From assembly GCF_023284005.1 (NCBI RefSeq), contig NZ_JAKIKS010000058.1:1-34666 (forward strand): 34,666 bases of DNA, written 5' to 3'. This document shows, one piece after another, positions 24,888 through 33,138 of the stretch. How positions within the stretch are numbered: the first letter of the stretch is position 1; every line of letters begins with the position of its first letter. Made by a program: the position numbers and the translations under genes. The notes under the pieces were generated by a model, which saw only the letters and a program-made list of their open reading frames with translations, was not told the origin of the DNA and did no database searches. The DNA is from Shewanella surugensis. Lineage in GTDB: Bacteria; Pseudomonadota; Gammaproteobacteria; Enterobacterales; Shewanellaceae.

Positions 24888-27176
24888 ATGAATAGCAATT
24901 TGACAGTCACCAAGCGTAGCGGTGAACGTGAGACGATCGATCTCGATAAAATCCACCGTGTGATCACTTGGGCAGCAAAAGGACTCAATAATGTCTCTGT
25001 TTCTGAAGTTGAGCTGAGATCGCACCTACAGTTTTTTGATGGTATCCCCACCGAAGCAATCCATGAAACGATCATCAAAGCCGCAGCAGATTTGATTTCG
25101 CCAGAATCACCGGATTATCAATTTTTGGCCGCTCGACTTGCTATTTTTCACCTGCGTAAAAAAGCCTTTGGTCAATTCGAGCCCCCGAAACTCAAAGCAC
25201 ATATCACTAAACTCGTCGAGCTTGGCAAATACGATAGCCACTTACTTGAAGATTACACCAGTGAAGAACTGACTTTACTCGAAGGTTTTATTGATCATTG
25301 GCGTGATATGGACTTTTCTTATGCCGCCGTAAAGCAGCTTGAAGGTAAATATCTAGTACAAAATCGTGTGACTAACGAAATCTATGAGAGCGCTCAATTT
25401 TTATATATTTTAGTGGCCGCCAGCCTCTTTGCTAAATACCCTAAAGAAAACCGTCTCAATTACATCAAAGATTTCTATGATGCGACCTCGACATTTAAAA
25501 TCTCATTACCCACGCCGATTATGGCAGGTGTGCGTACGCCAACACGTCAATTTAGCTCTTGTGTATTAATTGAATGTGACGACAGTTTAGACTCCATCAA
25601 TGCCACGGCCTCTTCTATTGTTAAATATGTCAGTCAACGTGCCGGTATTGGCATCAATGCAGGCCGTATTCGTGCTTTAGGTAGCCCTATTCGCGGTGGT
25701 GAGGCCTTCCATACTGGTTGCATTCCTTTCTATAAGCATTTCCAAACGGCGGTCAAATCTTGCTCGCAAGGTGGCGTACGGGGTGGCGCTGCCACACTCT
25801 TCTATCCGATTTGGCATTTAGAAGTCGAATCACTCTTGGTGCTTAAGAATAATCGAGGTGTGGATGATAATCGTATTCGCCATTTAGATTACGGCGTACA
25901 AATTAACAAGCTCATGTACCTACGTATGATTAAAGGTGGCGTGATCAGTTTATTCAGTCCCTCTGATGTACCTGGACTGTATGATGCTTTCTTTGAAAAT
26001 CAAGATGAGTTTGAACGTTTATATCTGCAATATGAACAAGATGATACCGTTAGAAAAACACACATTAACGCGGTTGAGCTCTTCTCGTTAATGATGCAAG
26101 AACGCGCCTCTACAGGTCGTATTTATATCCAGAATGTCGATCACTGTAATACTCACAGTCCTTTTGATCCACAAGTGGCTCCGATCAGACAATCGAATTT
26201 ATGTCTTGAAATTGCCTTGCCTACTAAACCATTGAATAATATTAATGATCCAGAAGGTGAAATCGCATTGTGTACCCTATCGGCCATCAACCTAGGCGCG
26301 ATTAACGAGCTCTCTGATATTGAACCCTTAGCTGAACTTGCCGTACGTGCACTGGATAGTTTGCTCGATTATCAAGATTATCCCATAGAGGCTGCCCGCT
26401 CAGCATCAATGAACCGCCGCACTTTAGGTGTAGGCGTCATTAACTTTGCTTATTATTTAGCCAAGAATGGCGTTAAATATTCAGATGGTTCCGCCAATGG
26501 CCTGACACACCGTACTTTTGAAGCGATTCAGTATTATTTATTAAAAGCCTCTGTGACGCTCGCAAAAGAGCACGGGGCTTGTCCACTGTTTCATGAAACT
26601 ACATATTCGCAAGGTATTTTACCCATCGATACCTATAAGCGCGATCTTGACCAAATTTGTGATGAGCCATTACATCTCGACTGGGAAACACTGCGCCAGG
26701 ATATTAAAACTCATGGATTACGTAATTCAACCTTGTCGGCGTTAATGCCATCAGAAACCTCTTCGCAAATATCTAATGCTACCAATGGTATTGAGCCTCC
26801 ACGTGGTCTTATTAGCGTTAAAGCCAGTAAAGATGGTCAGCTTAAACAAGTCGTACCGAGTATCGATACCCTAAAAGATAGCTATGAATTATTATGGCAA
26901 ATGCCAAACAATCAAGGCTATTTGCAATTGGTTGGTTTGATGCAAAAATTTGTCGACCAAGCTATTTCTGCCAATACCAACTATGATCCATTGCGTTTCG
27001 ATAATAATAAGGTCCCTATGCAGGTCTTATTAAAAGATTTATTGACTGCTTACAAACTGGGCCTTAAAACCTTGTACTACCATAACACCCGTGACGGTGC
27101 CTCTGATCAGCATGATGATATCATTAGTGTTGAGGAAGAAGATGATGGCTGTGCTGGCGGCGCTTGTAAGATATAA
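24888..27176 (+). CDS. nrdA: Class Ia ribonucleotide reductase, alpha subunit
   Basis: NrdA is the catalytic subunit that reduces ribonucleoside diphosphates to deoxy forms, with NrdB supplying the tyrosyl radical. The 762 residues match the family. The N-terminal ~95 residues form an ATP cone for activity control. Active-site cysteines are C225 (RQFSSCVL), C439 in RQSNLCLEIALP (with N437 and E441), and the partner in IALCTLSAIN. The C-terminal redox shuttle pair is C755 and C760 (DDGCAGGACKI). AAGG lies about 12 nt before the ATG, a long spacing. It is followed after 75 bp by nrdB and then a ferredoxin gene, the conserved nrdAB-yfaE order. Confidence 0.97.
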   Translation: MNSNLTVTKRSGERETIDLDKIHRVITWAAKGLNNVSVSEVELRSHLQFFDGIPTEAIHETIIKAAADLISPESPDYQFLAARLAIFHLRKKAFGQFEPPKLKAHITKLVELGKYDSHLLEDYTSEELTLLEGFIDHWRDMDFSYAAVKQLEGKYLVQNRVTNEIYESAQFLYILVAASLFAKYPKENRLNYIKDFYDATSTFKISLPTPIMAGVRTPTRQFSSCVLIECDDSLDSINATASSIVKYVSQRAGIGINAGRIRALGSPIRGGEAFHTGCIPFYKHFQTAVKSCSQGGVRGGAATLFYPIWHLEVESLLVLKNNRGVDDNRIRHLDYGVQINKLMYLRMIKGGVISLFSPSDVPGLYDAFFENQDEFERLYLQYEQDDTVRKTHINAVELFSLMMQERASTGRIYIQNVDHCNTHSPFDPQVAPIRQSNLCLEIALPTKPLNNINDPEGEIALCTLSAINLGAINELSDIEPLAELAVRALDSLLDYQDYPIEAARSASMNRRTLGVGVINFAYYLAKNGVKYSDGSANGLTHRTFEAIQYYLLKASVTLAKEHGACPLFHETTYSQGILPIDTYKRDLDQICDEPLHLDWETLRQDIKTHGLRNSTLSALMPSETSSQISNATNGIEPPRGLISVKASKDGQLKQVVPSIDTLKDSYELLWQMPNNQGYLQLVGLMQKFVDQAISANTNYDPLRFDNNKVPMQVLLKDLLTAYKLGLKTLYYHNTRDGASDQHDDIISVEEEDDGCAGGACKI

Positions 27177-27211
27177 TCAATTTATCGCTGCATTACTTAG
27201 TTAACTATATA

Positions 27212-27232
27212 ATAGGGGCACGGCGCCCCTAT
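27212..27232 (+). terminator. Hairpin between nrdA and nrdB
   Basis: ATAGGGGC (27212-27219) pairs perfectly with GCCCCTAT (27225-27232) around a 5-nt loop, followed by CTTTT. It ends 19 bp before the nrdB ATG. It may attenuate or stabilise the transcript and so set the NrdA:NrdB ratio. Confidence 0.6.
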
Positions 27233-27251
27233 CTTTTGGAAATCGAAAATC

Positions 27252-28382
27252 ATGGCCTATTCAACTTTTTGTCAAACCCCTAATGACGCTAGACGCGAAC
27301 CTATGTTTATGGGGCAATCGGTCAACGTAGCACGTTATGATCAACAAAAATATGAAGTCTTTGAAAAACTGATAGAAAAACAACTGTCTTTTTTCTGGCG
27401 ACCAGAAGAAGTCGATGTCAGTAAAGATAAAATCGACTATAATGCGCTGCCCGAGCATGAAAAACACATTTTTATTTCCAATTTGAAGTATCAAACCTTG
27501 CTCGACTCCATTCAAGGTCGCTCACCCAATGTCGCTTTTTTACCATTGGTGTCATTACCAGAATTAGAAACGTGGATAGAAACCTGGTCATTTTCAGAAA
27601 CGATACATTCACGTTCATATACCCATATCATCCGTAATATCGTCAATAATCCTTCTATCATATTCGATGATATCGTCGTCAACGAAGAAATTTTGAAACG
27701 TGCAACTGATATTGCCAAATACTACGATGATTTAATTGAGTTAACCCAAGCATTTAACTTATTGGGGGAAGGTACTCATTCTATTCACGGTCAAGATCGT
27801 GTCATCAATCAAAGGGAAATCAAAAAATCCCTCTATTTATGTATGGTCTCAGTGAATGTACTTGAAGCCATCCGTTTTTATGTTAGTTTTGCTTGCTCTT
27901 TCGCCTTTGCTGAACGTAATGTGATGGAAGGTAATGCCAAAATTATTCGCCTGATTGCCCGAGATGAAGCGCTACATCTTAACAGCACACAACACATTTT
28001 AAAGATAATGGCTGGCGGTAAAGACGATCCAGAAATGGGCGAAATTGCCAGTGAATGCGAACAGCAAGCTTACGATATCTTCGTAAAAGCAGCAGAGCAA
28101 GAGAAAGACTGGGCTGAGTATTTGTTTAAAGATGGCTCAATGATAGGTCTTAATGAACAAATATTATGCCAATATGTCGAGTACATCACTAATGAGCGTA
28201 TGAAAGCTGTTAATCTGACGCCCCACTATGAAGAGCGTTCAAATCCATTACCTTGGATGAAAAACTGGTTAGAAAGTGATTCTGTCCAAGTCGCGCCACA
28301 AGAAGTTGAAGTGTCATCTTACCTTGTTGGACAAATTGATGCCTCTGTTGATGAATCCGAATTTCTTGACTTTGACCTATAA
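27252..28382 (+). CDS. nrdB: Class Ia ribonucleotide reductase, beta subunit
   Basis: NrdB carries the diiron site and the stable tyrosyl radical for ribonucleotide reduction. At 376 residues it has the E. coli length. Visible ligands are D85 (TLLDS), E116 and H119 in SETIHS, and the radical tyrosine Y123 in HSRSY, each one residue later than the E. coli numbering. Further ligands follow in the second helix pair (IARDEALHLNSTQH). The C-terminus DESEFLDFDL is the peptide that docks into NrdA. GGA lies about 12 nt before the ATG. Its last 32 bp overlap the ferredoxin gene. Confidence 0.97.
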   Translation: MAYSTFCQTPNDARREPMFMGQSVNVARYDQQKYEVFEKLIEKQLSFFWRPEEVDVSKDKIDYNALPEHEKHIFISNLKYQTLLDSIQGRSPNVAFLPLVSLPELETWIETWSFSETIHSRSYTHIIRNIVNNPSIIFDDIVVNEEILKRATDIAKYYDDLIELTQAFNLLGEGTHSIHGQDRVINQREIKKSLYLCMVSVNVLEAIRFYVSFACSFAFAERNVMEGNAKIIRLIARDEALHLNSTQHILKIMAGGKDDPEMGEIASECEQQAYDIFVKAAEQEKDWAEYLFKDGSMIGLNEQILCQYVEYITNERMKAVNLTPHYEERSNPLPWMKNWLESDSVQVAPQEVEVSSYLVGQIDASVDESEFLDFDL

Positions 28383-28707
28383 ACGCCGCTATCAGAAGGC
28401 TGCTATTATCAGCCTTCAAGGTCAACCCACATTATTATATGCTCATCAAGCATTCAATAATTTGCTCGAAGCCCTCGAGCAAAAAAAAATCAAGGTGTTT
28501 TCAGAATGCCGCAATGGCTTTTGTGGCGCCTGTAAAACAAAAGTAAACAGTGGAGAAGTCTTTTATATTAATGAGCCTTTAGCGCATCTAGAACCCGGTG
28601 AATGTCTACCTTGTTGTTGCGCACCTGATGGCGATCTGGACTTGGATTTACCCGCCACAACATATCAAGGCATAACACAAAATTGCACCGACCTTTCAGA
28701 AGAATAA
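28351..28707 (+). CDS. yfaE: YfaE-like 2Fe-2S ferredoxin for NrdB maintenance
   Basis: This small plant-type ferredoxin helps assemble and repair the NrdB diiron-tyrosyl cofactor. The cluster motif is CRNGFCGAC (C53, C58, C61), with the fourth ligand in the CLPCCC group (C85-C90). The frame is open from 28276, but the first 25 codons lie within nrdB and look unlike the family, so ATG 28351 is chosen (118 residues), overlapping nrdB by 32 bp in another frame. No strong ribosome-binding site is seen, so translation probably depends on coupling to nrdB. It is somewhat longer than E. coli YfaE (84 residues), with a short acidic tail. Confidence 0.88.
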   Translation: MNPNFLTLTYKRRYQKAAIISLQGQPTLLYAHQAFNNLLEALEQKKIKVFSECRNGFCGACKTKVNSGEVFYINEPLAHLEPGECLPCCCAPDGDLDLDLPATTYQGITQNCTDLSEE

Positions 28708-28759
28708 TCTACTGTTATTGACTTGGCTTAGTATATTCATACGCTAAATACATTAACTC

Positions 28760-28791
28760 GCCATACTTATCTCAACTTGAAACAGTATGGC
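28760..28791. terminator. Hairpin between yfaE and the xdhC-like gene
   Basis: GCCATACT (28760-28767) pairs perfectly with AGTATGGC (28784-28791) around a 16-nt loop in the gap between two converging genes. The following T-run is short (ATTGTTT), so it is a possible rather than certain terminator. Confidence 0.5.
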
Positions 28792-28850
28792 CATTGTTTA
28801 AAAGCATCCTTGCGTTATTGACTCAATAAAATCCATCCAAACAGTAAACG

Positions 28851-29834
28851 TCATAGCTGCTCAAGCGGTATATTATTCTTCACTCGAATGATATCAGCCA
28901 TAATCGAAATCGCAATTTCAATCGGTGTTTTACTGCCAATATTCAAGCCTATGGGGGCGTGTAGACGCGTTAAATCAGTTACAGACAACTCACAAATACG
29001 TTGCAGTCTTTCCTCTCTGGCAACGCTAGTTCTTTTAGATCCCATCGCACCAAGATAAAATGCATCCGATTCAAAAGCACTCATCAATCCTAAATCATCA
29101 ATACGAGGATCATGGGCTAAGGCTAATACCGCGGTGCAACTATCGGCCACTTTATCAACCAATCGATCAGGCGATATCCAAGTCACATCCACTCCCCCCA
29201 TCTCAGCGGTATAAGTCCAACTAGACTCAAACTGTTTTCTCATATCACACACATGCACTTCATAACCTGCCATGATCGCTAATTGCGCTAAACTCATGCT
29301 CACTTGACTGATCCCTAACAATACGACTTTCCATACTTGCTCATAATTAACGACAATAACATCGTTAGTTTCGCTCACTGATAATGGGTACAGATTAGGG
29401 GTTAACACGACCTGTGAATGACCACTTTCACGCTCTATTTGGCGACGATACCCCGAAGATGACTGAGCAAGAGATAACCATTTATCGAAATGCGCCAACA
29501 CAGTATCATCGGGTCTTAAGCGCTCCACCAACAGTCTAATACTTCCCCCACAAGGCAGTTCTGTTGCAATGGCCTCACCTTTCATATGATCGCCATATGA
29601 AAAGACTGATACAGCGGTCTTAAAATGTCCTTCATTTAACATCTCAATGAAAGCATCTTCTAGACAACCACCTGAAATGGATCCCCGTCTATGTGTTCCA
29701 TCTGTCACAAATAATGCACCAACAGGCCGAGGTGCTGAACCATAGGTGTTCAAAATCGTACACAACCAAACTGATTGTCCTTGATATAACCAATCTAACG
29801 TGGTTTTTAATACGGTAATATCCGTTAATTGCAT
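28851..29834 (-). CDS. XdhC/CoxI-family protein
   Basis: This 327-residue protein is of the XdhC family, whose characterised members bind and insert the molybdenum cofactor into xanthine dehydrogenase or related hydroxylases. The N-terminal XdhC_CoxI domain has GALFVTDG and GSISGGCLED (51-60) with its conserved cysteine. The C-terminal Rossmann-like domain starts near 170 (VVLLGISQVSMSLAQLAIMAGYEVHVCD) and contains LGAMGSKRTSVAR and LHAPIGLNIGSKTPIEIAISI. AAAGGTAAG precedes the ATG. No molybdoenzyme subunit lies in the window, so its client must be encoded elsewhere. Confidence 0.87.
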   Translation of the reverse strand: MQLTDITVLKTTLDWLYQGQSVWLCTILNTYGSAPRPVGALFVTDGTHRRGSISGGCLEDAFIEMLNEGHFKTAVSVFSYGDHMKGEAIATELPCGGSIRLLVERLRPDDTVLAHFDKWLSLAQSSSGYRRQIERESGHSQVVLTPNLYPLSVSETNDVIVVNYEQVWKVVLLGISQVSMSLAQLAIMAGYEVHVCDMRKQFESSWTYTAEMGGVDVTWISPDRLVDKVADSCTAVLALAHDPRIDDLGLMSAFESDAFYLGAMGSKRTSVAREERLQRICELSVTDLTRLHAPIGLNIGSKTPIEIAISIMADIIRVKNNIPLEQL

Positions 29835-29857
29835 TCAACTTACCTTTCTTATTATTC

Positions 29858-30124
29858 TATACCCAAGCCACCTGAAGATGCAGGATTCAGCTGGAATTAA
29901 AATATTTTTAGGCAAGGCATTGAGTATCAACTTAGTTATTCTAAGTTAATACTCAACAACACAGTATAAAAGTGTTTTAAATCAGCCCATTGGGGGGCCC
30001 GTAAAAACACTAACTTCTGCGCTGCATTACCTTAAAAGGCAATAAGCATTCCTGCGATAATGCGCCTTGAATTAAGCCTTTTTACGGGTTCTGAAAACAT
30101 GCACTTTCAAGTGGCTTGGGTATG
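29858..30124. mobile_element. MITE-like element with ~24-bp inverted ends
   Basis: The left end, ATACCCAAGCCACCTGAAGA then TGCA, and the reverse complement of the right end, ATACCCAAGCCACTTGAAAG then TGCA, agree at all but three positions. The ~265-bp interior has no convincing reading frame. A solo, collapsed form of the same ends lies at 2893-2942. The small size, inverted termini and lack of a gene suggest a non-autonomous miniature element. No target duplication could be confirmed. Confidence 0.65.
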
Positions 30125-31007
30125 TACCGCTTTTTTTATTAATAAATACGGCCCATTCAATCATCATTCACCGACAATCAATCAGGAGTAAAATATACTC
30201 TAATGGGGGAATGGAGTACTTTAAAATAATGAGTAAAGTATTGAATTAATTTAAAGAATATCAATATATTGCTTATTTATATATGTTAACCAATAAGAGA
30301 TAACATCAATAAACATCCCATTTTTATTTGGGACCCTAAGCCAATTTAAACTCATAGTCAGACTCAATACCACCGCTAGGATATAATCAAGACACAATGT
30401 TAATCATTAAAAACAAAATAAGCGCTCATTATATCATTAATACCTCGTTATACTCACAAAGTTAAAACAAATTTTCATTTTTGTTGACGGAACCAGCAAT
30501 CATTTTTCTTATTGATACTGAATAATTAAATACATTCACCATCCTACTCAAGATCACAAATTCAGCATAAAAAATAATGTTTAATTTTCAATCCACCTAT
30601 CGCTATCCTAAGCATCACATGAACTCGGACCATTCATCGCATACTAATCACTGTAAACGGACTTCGAAGCTGCATTTACTTTTAACACTTTAAATGTTAA
30701 AAAATAGGCACTCATGTAGAAACTAACGATAGTAGCAAACACATTCATCGTCAGTGAAAGAAGGATTCTGTAAAGGTTTAGTATTCCAATGCGGTTGGTG
30801 TACTTCAACATGATGAGTAACATGGTAGTAGAGTCGATAAGAACATCTTATTCAGCACAGTAACCTAACACATGTACTGATAATATCTTCATATTCGTCT
30901 AAGTACTGATGACTGCTAATACTATGATTCACTTAAAAATTAATTTAAGTCACGGCAAGTTCCTACCAGGGTACTTTCCGTGTATAACAAATCAAAAAGG
31001 AAGAGCA
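30125..31007. other. Long AT-rich intergenic region before the cytochrome gene
   Basis: About 880 bp hold no convincing gene on either strand. The only structure seen is an AT-rich inverted repeat, TTTTAACA (30680-30687) with TGTTAAAA (30695-30702). A tiny open frame at 30619 lacks support. It should contain the cytochrome promoter, but no clear -35/-10 pair stands out. Confidence 0.5.
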
Positions 31008-31382
31008 ATGAATCGTAACCTTATGTTAGCTGCCGCCGCATTATTAACAGCAACATCCGCTATGGCAGCAGATCCCGCCACTCCAGCAGCTCCTGCGACT
31101 CCAGCAGCAGCCCCAGCAGAAAGTACAGGTCCCGATATCGCCGCAGGTAAAGCAAAAGCCAGCACAATTTGTGTTGCATGTCATGGCCTGACAGGTAAAT
31201 CTATCATGCCAAGTTATCCCAACCTTACAGGTCAAAATGAGGCATATTTAATCTCTTCATTGAAAGCCTATAAGGCAGGTGAGCGTAAAGGAGGGCAATC
31301 TGCTGTTATGACCCCAATGGCTAAAATACTAACGGATGCTGATATAATCAATTTAGCCGCATACTATTCTTCACAAAAGTAG
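31008..31382 (+). CDS. Periplasmic monohaem cytochrome c (class I)
   Basis: This is a secreted electron carrier of 124 residues. The signal peptide is MNRNLMLAAAALLTATSAMA, cleaved before AD. An Ala/Pro-rich linker (about 23-38) leads to a single haem site CVACH (55-59), and the axial methionine is in SAVMTPMAKILTD (M101 is likely). The C-terminal helix LAAYYSSQK is typical of c5/c553-type folds. The open frame begins at 30909, but AAAGGAAGAG just before ATG 31008 and the signal peptide fix the start there. It sits alone and converges with metA. Its redox partners cannot be told from context. Confidence 0.9.
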   Translation: MNRNLMLAAAALLTATSAMAADPATPAAPATPAAAPAESTGPDIAAGKAKASTICVACHGLTGKSIMPSYPNLTGQNEAYLISSLKAYKAGERKGGQSAVMTPMAKILTDADIINLAAYYSSQK

Positions 31383-31392
31383 CCCCTCATTT

Positions 31393-31424
31393 CCCCCTCA
31401 GTTTCACAATGCCTATTGAGGGGG
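31393..31424. terminator. Hairpin between cytochrome c and metA
   Basis: CCCCCTCA (31393-31400) pairs perfectly with TGAGGGGG (31417-31424) around a 16-nt loop between two converging genes. There is no long T-run on either side. Confidence 0.55.
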
Positions 31425-31445
31425 ATATAAGAATAAACGCTTAAA

Positions 31446-32393
31446 TTAAGCTTTATCATGCTCAGAAGGCGTTATGTCGCTAATTTTATTTAAGTCATAA
31501 GGGGTTAACTGATACACATAATAGTTCAACCAGTTACTGATCAATAAACTGCCATGTCCATACCATCTAGCAATAGGCTCCTGAGTCGGATCATTATCAC
31601 GATAATAATTTTGCGGTTGCTCAGGATCAATGCCTTCTAACACATCACGCTTATATTCTTCATCTAACGTTACCTTTTGATATTCTGGGTGCCCCATGAC
31701 AAAGAGATTACGATTATCCGTACTCAGCACCATATAAGCCCCTGCATCTTTGGACTCAGTCAATACATTTAGCTCAGAATGGGCTTTCAATTCATTCAAA
31801 TCCATCTCAGCATGGCGAGAATGAGGGGCAAAAAATTCATCATCAAAACCCCGTAATAAAGGATAATGCTGCAATGTTCTTTGATGTAGATACACCCCTG
31901 AACGCTTTTTATCCAGCACTTGACGATGCAACCCATACAAATGGTAGAGAGCAGCATGAGCCGCCCAACATAAAAACAATACGGATGTGACATGCTTTTG
32001 AGACCAATCGATAATGTCACAAATATGCGCCCAATAACTGACCTCTTCAAAAGGTAATAAACCTAAAGGGGCCCCAGTGATCATTAATCCATCATAATTT
32101 TTATGTCGAATATCATCAAAATCACGATAGAAGTTATTCATGTGTTCAATAGAAGTATGTTTAGAACTTTTGTCATGGATACGCAATAAATCGACATCGA
32201 CCTGTAACGGGGTGTTACCTAACAAACGTAATAGTTGTGTTTCCGTTTCAATCTTATTTGGCATTAAATTTAAAATCAGTACTTTCATCGGTCTAATATC
32301 TTGATTTTTTGCCCTTGTTTCAGACATGATGAAAATATTTTCTGATTCTAATATTTCTGCAGCAGGTAGATCATCAGGGATTTTTACCGGCAT
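31446..32393 (-). CDS. metA: Homoserine O-succinyltransferase
   Basis: MetA acylates homoserine with succinyl-CoA, the first committed step of methionine synthesis. It has 315 residues (E. coli 309). The catalytic cysteine is C142 in FLCWAAHAALY, and the H235/E237 pair is in MGHPEYQ, all at the E. coli numbers. Residue 111, in GAPLGLL, is Gly, the residue linked to succinyl rather than acetyl specificity. AGAGG lies about 7 nt before the ATG. It follows a lipoprotein gene by 62 bp on the same strand, and the only MetJ-type operator seen is upstream of that gene, so the two probably form an operon. Confidence 0.95.
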   Translation of the reverse strand: MPVKIPDDLPAAEILESENIFIMSETRAKNQDIRPMKVLILNLMPNKIETETQLLRLLGNTPLQVDVDLLRIHDKSSKHTSIEHMNNFYRDFDDIRHKNYDGLMITGAPLGLLPFEEVSYWAHICDIIDWSQKHVTSVLFLCWAAHAALYHLYGLHRQVLDKKRSGVYLHQRTLQHYPLLRGFDDEFFAPHSRHAEMDLNELKAHSELNVLTESKDAGAYMVLSTDNRNLFVMGHPEYQKVTLDEEYKRDVLEGIDPEQPQNYYRDNDPTQEPIARWYGHGSLLISNWLNYYVYQLTPYDLNKISDITPSEHDKA

Positions 32394-32410
32394 ACTGCGC
32401 CTCTATTTCA

Positions 32411-32429
32411 ATTTGATAAACCAATTATC
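32411..32429 (-). promoter_or_regulatory. Short hairpin just upstream of metA
   Basis: TTGATAA (32411-32417) pairs perfectly with TTATCAA (32423-32429) around a 5-nt loop, ending about 18 bp ahead of the metA ATG. It could influence metA translation or mark an internal processing site. No MetJ boxes lie here. Confidence 0.4.
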
Positions 32430-32455
32430 AAGCGAATAAGCGCACTCAAATAACG

Positions 32456-32860
32456 TTATTCACTGACCTTTTCGAGCATAATGAGCATAGGCTCTGAAGA
32501 ATCCAGTCTTACTTTAGCCGCATTAATGTTCATGAATATAAGCTTATCTTTATACTTAACGTAAGCTCGAATGATATCCATGTGCCCTTCAACTAACTCA
32601 TCTCGAGGAACTCTAAAGGAAAAACGCGCGGGTAAGGTCACTTTCTCTCGATTAAGTTCATCAATGATTATCGCAGGTTGGGAATGATCGGTTATGTCCT
32701 TCAGCTTCACCGTTAATATTGCCGTATCAGGCAAGGTCACAGGCGTTCGATAACTAACCAAACCATCAATTTCTATATACTCATCATCAGATGTAGAGCA
32801 AGCCATTAATAACAATGGGGCGACAATAAAAACAAATACACTTTTTAGCGATAACATCAT
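32456..32860 (-). CDS. Small lipoprotein, YbaY/YscW-like
   Basis: This is a predicted lipoprotein of 134 residues. The signal sequence MMLSLKSVFVFIVAPLLLMA ends in the lipobox LLMAC (C21 lipidated). The rest is a single beta-rich domain with DTAILTVKLKDITD and ARFSFRVPRDELVEGH, which resembles the YbaY/YscW family of outer-membrane-associated lipoproteins. The match is by eye only. The frame opens at an ATG at 32881, but that codon abuts the MetJ boxes and has no ribosome-binding site. GGAG 8 nt before ATG 32860 supports the shorter start. It is co-directional with metA 62 bp downstream. Why a lipoprotein would be under methionine control is unexplained. Confidence 0.75.
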   Translation of the reverse strand: MMLSLKSVFVFIVAPLLLMACSTSDDEYIEIDGLVSYRTPVTLPDTAILTVKLKDITDHSQPAIIIDELNREKVTLPARFSFRVPRDELVEGHMDIIRAYVKYKDKLIFMNINAAKVRLDSSEPMLIMLEKVSE

Positions 32861-32872
32861 GCTCTTGACTCC

Positions 32873-32907
32873 ATTATACATAAGGACGTTTAGATGTCTA
32901 CACGTCT
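32873..32907 (-). promoter_or_regulatory. MetJ operator (three met boxes) and overlapping promoter
   Basis: On the minus strand three adjacent 8-bp units read AGACGTGT, AGACATCT and AAACGTCC (32907 down to 32884). They match the met-box consensus AGACGTCT at 7, 7 and 6 of 8 positions. A promoter-like pair overlaps them: -35 TAGACA (32895-32900), a 16-bp spacer, and -10 TATAAT (32873-32878). A start 7 nt past this -10 would leave almost no leader before ATG 32860. The pair may be fortuitous, with the real promoter further upstream. The MetJ sites themselves are convincing. Confidence 0.8.
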
Positions 32908-33138
32908 ACTGACCCGAAAGGATGAGTATTATTCATGTTCTTTTCAGTATAGCCAATTTAATTCTGTAGAAGTGTTACTGCGGTGTCAATGTCTTCAAGT
33001 AAAGGTCTAGTGGCATCAATATCGGGTCATCTGACTGCAGGTAATAATGCCTCTTTATAGCAAACCATCAATAAAAGGAGATATTCAATCAAAAGCTATG
33101 ATAAAAAACATTATCAATGAGTTAATTCAACATGATAA

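Noticed and set aside
28276..28350. N-terminal extension of the ferredoxin
   Set aside because: These 25 codons lie wholly in nrdB in another frame, have no ribosome-binding site and do not resemble YfaE.
30909..31007. 33-residue extension of cytochrome c
   Set aside because: A signal peptide and a strong ribosome-binding site sit at ATG 31008. An upstream extension would bury the signal.
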